64,000 nucleotides of DNA from Meghimatium bilineatum (Eukaryota > Mollusca > Gastropoda > Stylommatophora > Philomycidae). Positions within the stretch are counted from its first letter, which is position 1; each line of letters begins with the position of its first letter. Where the stretch lies: assembly GCA_034231615.1 (NCBI GenBank), contig CM067314.1, positions 5,582,501-5,646,500 on the forward strand, read 5' to 3'. The position numbers and the translations under genes are program-made. Below the pieces are notes generated by a model, which saw only the letters and a program-made list of their open reading frames with translations, searched no databases and was not told the origin of the DNA. Below, piece by piece: positions 55,540 through 64,000 of the stretch.

Positions 55540-56410
55540 CATAAACGGCGCACATATAACTAGATTTCACAAAGTAGATGTAACATATATATATAAACGG
55601 TGCACATATAACTAGTTTTCACAAAGTAGATGTAACATATATATATAAACGGCATACATATAACTAGATTTCACAAAGTAAATGTACCATATATAAACGG
55701 CGCACATATAACTAGATTTCACAAAGTAGATGTAACATATATAAACGGCATACATATAACTAGTTTTCACAAAGTAAATGTACCATATATAAACGGCGCA
55801 CATATAACTAGATTTCACAAAGTAGATGTAACATATATAAACGGCATACATATAACTAGATTTCACAAAGTAAATGTACCATATATAAACGGCGCACATA
55901 TAACTAGATTTCACAAAGTAGATGTAACATATATAAACTGCACACATATAACTAGATTTCACAAAGTAGATGTAACATATATATATAAACGGCACACATA
56001 TAACTAGATTTCACAAAGTAGATGTAACATATATAAACGGCATACATATAACTAGATTTCACAAAGTAGATGTAACATATATAAACGGCACACATATAAC
56101 TAGATTTCACAAAGTAGATGTACCATATATAAACGGTGCACATATAACTAGATTTCACAAAGTAGGTGTACCATATATAAACGGTGCACATATAACTAGA
56201 TTTCACAAAGTAGATGTACCATATATAAACGGTGCACATATAACTAGATTTCACAAAGTAGATGTACCATATATAAACGGTGCACATATAACTAGATTTC
56301 ACAAAGTAGATGTACCATATATAAACGGTGCACATATAACTAGATTTCACAAAGTAGATGTACCATATATAAACGGTGCACATATAACTAGATTTCACAA
56401 AGTAGATGTA
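55540..56410 (+). repeat. 48-bp minisatellite, about 18 copies
   Basis: Unit with GCACATATAACTAGATTTCA, CAAAGTAGATGTACCATATA and TAAACGGT. Copies alternate between GCACAT/ATACAT and ACCATA/AACATA types in the first half and become uniform in the second. The unit length (3 x 16) keeps minus-strand frames open. Confidence 0.95.
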
Positions 56411-56994
56411 ACAAATGGTCATGCTCATCAGTTGTGATGGACACACAACATAAAGCCACATCTCTTCTACTTTTCTTATTCTTTGCAGAATTATTTGTAT
56501 TAATTAAATTTCCGTTGTTAAATTGTCTGTTCTTTCTTTGAATATCAGTGTATAGGCTTACTACTGACACAGGTAACACAAGGCAGATATGAAAGAAACA
56601 GTTCAAGATCTAAGTTCATATTCAAAAGTTACATTTATTGACATGGAAGTAATATCATTGTAGTTCATGATTTATTCTCATTTTGTTCTCAGACTGTCTT
56701 TTATTAACTCTCATGCCCACACACATTTACACAACTCTCAGACATGTGAGCACATACACTACTATTACTGACATGACATTGATAATAATATCATTAATTA
56801 TGTACCAGTAATTAGCATGCTACAGGAACTACCAGCAAGCGTAACCGTTGACATCTGCTTCAAGAAAATGAATACTTGTACGTCTGCATGAACTGATCAT
56901 TTCCTTTTATTGGATCTAAGTGCAACCTCGATTTTCGTTGACATCAGTTATCTTATCGTTTTCTGTTTCACCTATTTTTTAATGAAAAATTTGT
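56411..56994. other. No gene seen
   Basis: Between two minisatellites. No splice-bounded frame or transposon motif recognised. Confidence 0.4.
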
Positions 56995-57150
56995 CTCTGT
57001 TGCCTCAGATTTCATTGGATTTTTAGCTTGTCCTACTGCCAAAAATTTGTGTCGGTTGCCTCAGATTTTGTTGTATTTTTAGCTTGTCATAGTGCCAAAA
57101 ATTTGTCTCAGCTGCATCTGATTTTGTTGTATTTTTAGCTTGCCTGGTGC
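56995..57150 (+). repeat. About 60-bp repeat, 3 copies
   Basis: Units with TTGTCTC.GTTGCCTCAGAT, TTTGTTGTATTTTTAGCTTG and GTGCCAAAA. Confidence 0.82.
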
Positions 57151-57745
57151 CAAAAGACCAAGAACGGAAATGATCCTAGGTAGTGTTTGATACCTAAGGT
57201 CCTTTATGGATTCCCCTTTCATACAATAAAATCCCTCCCTCCTAGTCTTCCATACTCCAAAAAGAGTCTTCAAAAAAGTAAATGCCATGTTAAATATTCA
57301 TTTATTCTGTACATTAATCTTCTAATGTTATATACATTTCTTATTGTTTTTAGCATTAAACACTATATTTATTTTCTATAAAAATCTGGTTATAGTATAT
57401 ATTTTGGAGTGTCTAAAAATAATTAATTAGATTTATTTTGATTCATATGGAAATAACTGCCTCAGTTTTTGTCAGTTTCGGATTTTGCGGATTGTTTCTT
57501 GCATGGATTACCAACAAAATCCGAGATTTAACTTTATTTTAGAAATGTCTGCACAAAAAGGTCAAGTGCTCTTAGAAATACATGTCAATGTGATAGACAA
57601 GTTATCTAAATTTCAACATTATTTTGTAGTCAGAAGGTATGATTTTTGGTGACAGGTAAGGGCTGTCCAAGTCCACGATGATAAGAGATATTTCAGATTG
57701 TTTAAACATGCCATTACATTTACAGGTCAATTTGCCCAGAATCAT

Positions 57746-57935
57746 GAGGAATTCAGAACATACGGCTAGGAGAACATTAGAAACTGTCATGGGCAGTGAC
57801 AAGGATAAGAGGAATTCAGAACATACGGCTAGGAGAACATTAGAAACTGTCATGGGCAGTGACAAGGATAAGAGGAATTCAGAACATATGGCTAGGAGAA
57901 CATTAGAAACTGTCATGGGCAGTGACAAGGTTGGA
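57746..57935 (+). repeat. 63-bp repeat, 3 copies
   Basis: Unit with AGGAATTCAGAACATACGGC, TAGGAGAACATTAGAAACTG and TCATGGGCAGTGACAAGG. The open reading RNSEHTARRTLETVMGSDK is repeated in frame because 63 is a multiple of three. Confidence 0.93.
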
Positions 57936-58244
57936 AGTAGATGATACCAGAATTCATCCAGTATAATCAGTCATGTGATATAATCAGTCATGTGATATAA
58001 TCATTTACACAGATGGTTTGGTCATAAGAGAGAAACGGCAGGGATGGAGTTTACCTAAACTGTAGGAAAGTGGTGGAGAGATTAACTGTCTGTACTAGAA
58101 TTACATAAAGTATGGAGATACAAGTGATGATTGCGGTTTTCACTTGGCTGGCTGGTAACTCAGCAACTAATCCAAATGTTGTATGGAAGTTAGTGGCAAT
58201 GAAAGAGCTGATGCACTGGCAGGGAATACTAGTAAATGAGAACA

Positions 58245-58440
58245 GAATGAATTACGTCATGGTTTACAACTTCGCTGTGATATCTGTACCTTTCAGCCTG
58301 ACACAACTGACTTCTGCATGACTTTTGATCACTTTGAAACTTTATGAAATGGGACAGTCAACTCCACCCCAAAACTTCCTTAGCTGCCTCTTATGACATG
58401 CCTTGTAGGTAACAGTAACACTATTCTTTCCCCCCCCTCC
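58245..58440 (-). repeat. Family S copy without tail
   Basis: Shares TCATGGTTTACAACTTCGCT, CAGCCTGACACAACTGACTT and CTTATGACATGCC with the long form. Confidence 0.7.
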
Positions 58441-58557
58441 CTTTAAGGCCTGGCAACACCACAGGCGATGTATATGTTCAGCACATGATCAGGGGAGAGA
58501 ATGTGTTCTTTCTAGGGAAAATCTGAAGAACCAATAACTGCCCGGGATGCTTATATA

Positions 58558-58706
58558 CACTGAAATTCCTTTAAAATGCATCCATTTCTAACAAATTTAA
58601 CAACTTTCAAAATCTCCAATTATATTTATTGTTTTGTACTATAGAAAATTTCCATTATTACATGTTTCATCAGTCCAGTCCAGGTTGTTAAAATGGGGGT
58701 TAACTG
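58558..58706. mobile_element. pogo-like MITE, older copy
   Basis: Begins CACTGAAATTCC after TA and ends TTAACTG before TA. Shares AATCTCCAATTATATTTATT with the other copies but has diverged termini. Confidence 0.65.
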
Positions 58707-59221
58707 TATACTCATTGAAGTCTGGCAGACTGGTAAACAGAGAACTTATAGGAATATTTTACAGTGCCATGTTGCTGGTTACTAATCACGCAATCTATCA
58801 TCTACTCCTGTGCACCTCAACCCTCTGCAGTCATGAACTAACATTCAATCCCCACGTCTCTGATCAGAAATACAGCATTCCTGTAGTATGTATCCAGCTG
58901 TTTTTGCTGTATTTCTACACTGAGACATCCATGTACATGATTGTTCAGCTCATTAACAATGCCATCCCAGAAAACAATGGCACAATCAAAATAATACATT
59001 AAAAAATGAAATGATATTTACAGAGAAGATAAATTCTAAATAACATTTATATAGAAATGTACAAGATCGGGGACATTATAAAATAAGATAGAAAATATAT
59101 CCATATATATGTACAAGAGATTACAATAATGTTACGTATGGAATCTCCTAACAATAAAGCAATAATACTAGACACTGAGAGACATAGAAGGAGTGACAAT
59201 CTCTCTGTCATTATGTCACAC

Positions 59222-59360
59222 CTTGCTGGTATATATTATAATGTGGGATTTCAGGCTTGCTGGTATATATTATAATGTGGGATTTCAGGCTTGCTGGTAT
59301 ATATTATAATGTGGGATTTCAGGCTTGCTGGTATATATTATAATGTGGGATTTCAGGCTT
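59222..59360 (+). repeat. 34-bp repeat, about 4 copies
   Basis: Unit with CTTGCTGGTATATATTATAA then TGTGGGATTTCAGG. Confidence 0.94.
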
Positions 59361-59384
59361 GCTCCAGAATTTTCTGTTATAAAT

Positions 59385-61395
59385 GCATGTATTGAACATT
59401 CTATAACATTCCATCATAAACACATGTATTCAACATTAAATCATAAACACATGTATTCAACATTCCATCATAAACACATGTATTCAACATTCCATCATAA
59501 ACATATGTATTCAACATTCTGAAACATTTCATCATAAACACATGTATTCAACATTCCATCATAAACATGTATTCAACATTGCATCATAAACACATGTATT
59601 CAACATTTCATCGTAAACACATGTATTCAACATTCTGTAACATTGCATCATAAACACATGTATTCAACATTCTATAACATTCCATCATAAACACATGTAT
59701 TCAACATTCCATCATAAACACATGTATTCAACATTCTATAACATTCCATCATAAACACATGTATTCAACATTCTATAACATTCCATCATAAACATGTATT
59801 CAATATTCTGTAACATTGCATCATAAACATGTATTCAACATTCTATAACATTCCATCATAAACACATGTATTCAACATTCTGTAACATTCCATCATAAAC
59901 ACATGTATTCAACATTCTATAACATTGCATCATAAACATGTATTCAACATTCTATAACATTCCATCATAAACATGTATTCAACATTCCATCATAAACACA
60001 TGTATTCAACATTCCATCATAAACATGTATTCAACATTCCATCATAAACATGTATTCAACATTCCATCATAAACACATGTATTCAACATTCCATCATAAA
60101 CATGTATTCAACATTCCATCATAAACATGTATTCAACATTCCATCATAAACACATGTATTCAACATTCCATCATAAACATGTATTCAACATTCCATCATA
60201 AACATGTATTCAACATTCCATCATAAACACATGTATTCAACATTCCATCATAAACATGTATTCAACATTCTATAACATTCCATCATAAACACATGTATTC
60301 AACATTCTATAACATTCCATCATAAACACATGTATTCAACATTCTATAACATTCCATCATAAACACATGTATTCAACATTCCATCATAAACACATGTATT
60401 CAACATTCTATAACATTCCATCATAAACATGTATTCAACATTCTATAACATTCCATCATAAACACATGTATTCAACATTCCATCATAAACACATGTATTC
60501 AACATTCTATAACATTCCATCATAAACATGTATTCAATATTCTGTAACATTGCATCATAAACACATGTATTCAACATTCCATCATAACACATGTATTCAA
60601 CATTCTATAACATTCCATCATAAACACATGTATTCAACATTCTATAACATTCCATCATAAACATGTATTCAACATTCCATCATAAACACATGTATTCAAA
60701 ATTCCATCATAAACACATGTATTCAACATTCTATAACATTCCATCATAAACACATGTATTCAACATTCTATAACATTCCATCATAAACACATGTATTCAA
60801 CATTCCATCATAAACACATGTATTCAACATTCTATAACATTCCATCATAAACATGTATTCAACATTCTATAACATTCCATCATAAACACATGTATTCAAC
60901 ATTCTATAACATTCCATCATAAACACATGTATTCAACATTCTATAACATTCCATCATAAACACATGTATTCAACATTTCATCATAAACACATGTATTCAA
61001 CATTCCATCATAAACACATGTATTCAACATTCCATCATAAACACATGTATTCAACATTCTATAACATTCCATCATAAACATGTATTCAACATTCTATAAC
61101 ATTCCATCATAAACACATGTATTCAACATTCTATAACATTCCATCATAAACACATGTATTCAACATTCTATAACATTCCATCATAAACATGTATTCAATA
61201 TTCTGTAACATTGCATCATAAACACATGTATTCAACATTCCATCATAAACACATGTATTCAACATTCCATCATAAACACATGTATTCAACATTCCATCAT
61301 AAACACATGTATTCAACATTTCATCATAAACACATGTATTCAACATTCCATCATAAACACATGTATTCAACATTCTGTAACATTGCATCATAAAA
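59385..61395 (+). repeat. 2-kb satellite with modular units
   Basis: Built from three modules: CATTCCATCATAAACACATG + TATTCAA (27 bp), the same lacking two bases (AAACATG, 25 bp), and a 10-bp insert CATTCTATAA or CATTCTGTAA. Module order is irregular but larger blocks recur. It ends at the pogo-like MITE at 61401. Confidence 0.95.
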
Positions 61396-61400
61396 ATGTA

Positions 61401-61574
61401 TGGTTGAATCCCATTATAACAACATGGTTTAGACCAACAAAATATTTATGTAAAAAAACATAAATTAATTATATACAATTCAAACAATATAGAATAAATA
61501 TAATTGGGGATGCTGAACAGTTGTTATATAGGGGAATTTGTTATAAAAGAATATGCTATAGAGGGATTCCACTG
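61401..61574. mobile_element. pogo-like MITE after the 2-kb satellite
   Basis: The right end GAGGGATTCCACTG|TA is intact. The left end is degenerate (TGGTTGAATCCCATTATAAC). Its interior matches 49409-49582 in the same orientation. Confidence 0.8.
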
Positions 61575-61872
61575 TATTAAACAATTCATCATAAACTTAT
61601 GTATTGAGCATTCTATTTTCCAATCATGTCCCATCTCAAATTCTATTGTGCCACACATACATATCAAGTCTCAACAACAATCTTGTTTCCACTAAAAATG
61701 GAATCTTGGCTTGCCCTTAGTTCCAGACCATTAGAAATTGAGAACACATCACAAGACAGGTTATGAAAGACATCCAAACAGTTGCACATATCACAGCAGA
61801 GGTGTTGAGTATCACTGTAGTTTCCGGGTTGTACACCACCTGGCCCTCTAGTAAAATAAGAGATTTGAACAT

Positions 61873-62056
61873 GAGTGGAAAAAATAATATAAAATTAGAA
61901 TAGTCAGGAAGAAATAATATAAAATTAGAATATTCATGAAGAAATAGTATAAAATTAGAATATTCAGGAAGAAATAGTATAAAATTAGAATATTCAGGAA
62001 GAAATAATATAAAATTAGAATATTCAGGAAGAAATAATATAAAATTCGAATATTCA
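61873..62056 (+). repeat. 30-bp repeat, about 6 copies
   Basis: Unit with GAATATTCAGGAAGAAATAA then TATAAAATTA. Confidence 0.94.
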
Positions 62057-62424
62057 GGACATTATGATAATGGAGGTTTGAACATCCTGCAGCCACCCCT
62101 ATCCCCTTTCTGCGGGCTTGACACAACCAAGCAGCCGGTGTTCAAGGTCACTTGTTGAGACCATGTCCCCTTAATATCAGGGATGCCCCAGTAGAATGGG
62201 AATATTTGAGGCTGCGATCTCATGCTTTTTTTTGTCGACCCAGATGATGCATGTCTTGAGAATGATGTGAAATGACATCATCGTTATGGTATATGATTAA
62301 CATATTTTTTTGGGTACTATGATCACAGCTCAATCCCCATTGCGCTAATTTAAAAAAAAAAACGAGCAGTACATTCAAATAGTGTGATTCTTCCCATGTG
62401 TAGTCGAGGCCTGAGAGGAGGAAT

Positions 62425-62625
62425 AGTGGAGGATTGTGGATGGAGTTAAGGTGTTCCATCCCATAATGGGCCAATGTGACCCAGAAACCATGCTGAAGTC
62501 AGATGTCAGACTAAAAGGCACACAAATTGCAGCTAATCTGTAAACCATGGCACAGTGAATTTTCTGTTCCCCTGACAATATTCTGTTAATTATCAGGTAG
62601 TTTGAGAACAAATAAAGAAGAATAT
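62425..62625 (+). repeat. Family S copy beside the 39-bp minisatellite
   Basis: Contains GAGTTAAGGTGTTCCATCCC, CATGCTGAAGTCAGATGTC and GTAGTTTGAGAACAAATAAAG, ending in AAGAAG. Confidence 0.68.
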
Positions 62626-62626
62626 A

Positions 62627-63180
62627 GTGCAATTTCAAAGTGATCCTCAATCTATTGTTGGTATAGTAGAATCCCTCAGCGATCCTCAATCTATTGTTGG
62701 TACAGTAGAATCCCTCAGCGATCCTCAATCTATTGTTGGTATAGTAGAATCCCTCAGCGATCCTCAATCTATTGTTGGTATAGTAGAATCCCTCAGTGAT
62801 CCTCAATCTATTGTTGGTACAGTAGAATCCCTCAGCAATCTTCAATCTATTGTTGGTACAGTAGAATCCCTCAGTGATCCTGAATCTATTGTTGGTACAG
62901 TAGAATCCCTCAGCGATCTTCAATCTATTGTTCATACAGTAGAATCCCTCAGCAATCTTCAATCTATTGTTGGTACAGTAGAATCTATCAGTGATCCTCA
63001 ATCTATTGTTGGTACAGTAGAATCCCTCAGCAATCTTCAATCTATTGTTGGTACAGTAGAATCCCTCAGCGATCCTGAATCTATTGTTGGTACAGTAGAA
63101 TCCCTCAGCGATCTCAATCTATTGTTGGTACAGTAGAATCCCTCAGCAATCTTCAGTGATCCTCAATCTATTGTTGATAC
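62627..63180 (+). repeat. 39-bp minisatellite containing a MITE end, about 14 copies
   Basis: Unit with GATCCTCAATCTATTGTTGG then TACAGTAGAATCCCTCAGC. The second part equals the terminal sequence of the pogo-like MITEs (TACAGTGGAATCCCTC), and the array runs directly into such a MITE at 63180. Open frames on both strands result from the 3 x 13 unit. Confidence 0.94.
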
Positions 63181-63350
63181 AATGGAATCCCTCTATAGTC
63201 CAGTCTTTTATAACATTTCCTTATTTCACAGCACTTTTTAAAATCCCCAATTATATTTATTCTTTATTGTTTGTACTTTATATAGCAGATTTCTGTTACT
63301 ACATACAATTTTTCTTTCCGGACCAAGTGATGCTAATGGAATTTGATTGT
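63180..63350. mobile_element. pogo-like MITE fused to a minisatellite
   Basis: Begins (TA)CAATGGAATCCCTCTATAG and continues with TTTTAAAATCCCCA and AATTATATTTATTC. The same end sequence is part of the unit of the adjoining repeat at 62627-63180. Confidence 0.78.
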
Positions 63351-63534
63351 TTCAAGACATTCTCTTTTGTTTGCCAGAAATAGTTTCAGAATTAAATCAA
63401 ACAGAACATGCATCTTTGGAAAAAAATTTTAACTTTGCGTGCACAAAGTTCATATAAAGTTAGTTCTTTATGAAAATTCTGTAACTGTGCATGCAAAAAG
63501 TTCAAATAAAATTAGTTTGTTATGAAAAGGGAAT

Positions 63535-63690
63535 TGATAATCTACTGCCAAGTGTGAGAATGGAATTGATAATCTACTGCCAAGTGTGAGGATGGAATTG
63601 ATAATCTACTGCCAAGTGTGAGAATGGAATTGATAATCTACTGCCAAGTGTGAGGATGGAATTGATAATCTACTGCCAAGTGTGAGGATG
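63535..63690 (+). repeat. 32-bp repeat, about 5 copies
   Basis: Unit with GAATTGATAATCTACTGCCA then AGTGTGAGGATG. Confidence 0.94.
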
Positions 63691-63804
63691 GAACAATATA
63701 AAATGAAACTGCTCACTAATCTTATGTTTAAGTTCATAATGTAATAGGTTTATTGAAAATATTAATTTCTCGCTGAAGAAATGTGTCAGGAAATGTCCAC
63801 AAAT

Positions 63805-63925
63805 TAAATGGTGACACAACATATTTCATTGTCAGGACTACATCCTGTTGTAAATCTAGTAGGAGCATTGTCCCACTATTAGAGAAATCTGGTGGGAGTT
63901 TGAGAACTAATGCAAAAAAAATAAA
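63805..63925 (+). repeat. Family S copy near the window end
   Basis: Contains GGACTACATCCTGTTGTAAA, GGAGCATTGTCC and GGTGGGAGTTTGAGAACTAA. Confidence 0.7.
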
Positions 63926-64000
63926 AATTTAACTTGTATAAAATATGGAGCATAATCAATAATATAAGAAAAATAAAAAGACAATCTTCATTTTTTGGCC

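Noticed and set aside
55612-56461. 127- and 169-codon minus-strand frames rich in tyrosine and isoleucine
   Set aside because: They are readings of the 48-bp array.
57678-57944. 88-codon plus-strand frame with a three-fold peptide repeat
   Set aside because: The 63-bp tandem duplication explains it; no start context, splice sites or family match.
62375-63136. 221- and 169-codon frames on opposite strands
   Set aside because: They are readings of the 39-bp array that contains a MITE end.

Overview
The window is nuclear DNA of a multicellular animal. It is AT-rich and intron-dominated, holds many fragments of non-LTR retrotransposons, and has no bacterial-style operons, ribosome binding sites or CRISPR arrays. 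The mix of decayed LINEs, tRNA-derived SINEs, pogo-like and hAT-like elements and very abundant minisatellites fits an invertebrate, plausibly a lophotrochozoan such as a mollusc. That placement is an inference and nothing in the sequence settles it.

I can support one protein-coding gene. It is a plus-strand gene of at least 12 coding exons (25002-50023) for a 12-helix major facilitator transporter of the SLC49 family, closest to SLC49A4 (DIRC2). All exon joins keep one open frame: 1623 coding bases, or 540 residues plus stop, from the first recognised exon. Only the N-terminal exon, with the start codon and promoter, was not found. The protein ends in an unusually long hydrophilic tail of about 105 residues.

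Layout. 1-25 kb is upstream and gene-poor: LINE reverse-transcriptase and C-terminal fragments on both strands, a tRNA-type SINE near 11 kb, two further tRNA-like relics near 17 kb, a hAT-like element (17806-18310), a 46-bp minisatellite (15.7-16.6 kb) and several smaller ones. 25-50 kb is the transporter gene, whose introns hold a minisatellite in most cases plus LINE tails, a fold-back repeat and two pogo-like MITEs. 50-64 kb lies downstream, with no recognisable gene and dense minisatellites, including a 2-kb array at 59.4-61.4 kb.

The most notable pattern is that several tandem repeats start at, or include, splice junctions of the transporter gene. A 53-bp repeat duplicates one splice donor seven times, a 26-bp repeat starts at another donor, and a 64-bp duplication copies an acceptor with the start of its exon. 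Another minisatellite (62.6-63.2 kb) has a unit that contains the terminal sequence of the pogo-like MITE directly beside it. Many long open frames in the window are only tandem repeats whose unit length is a multiple of three.
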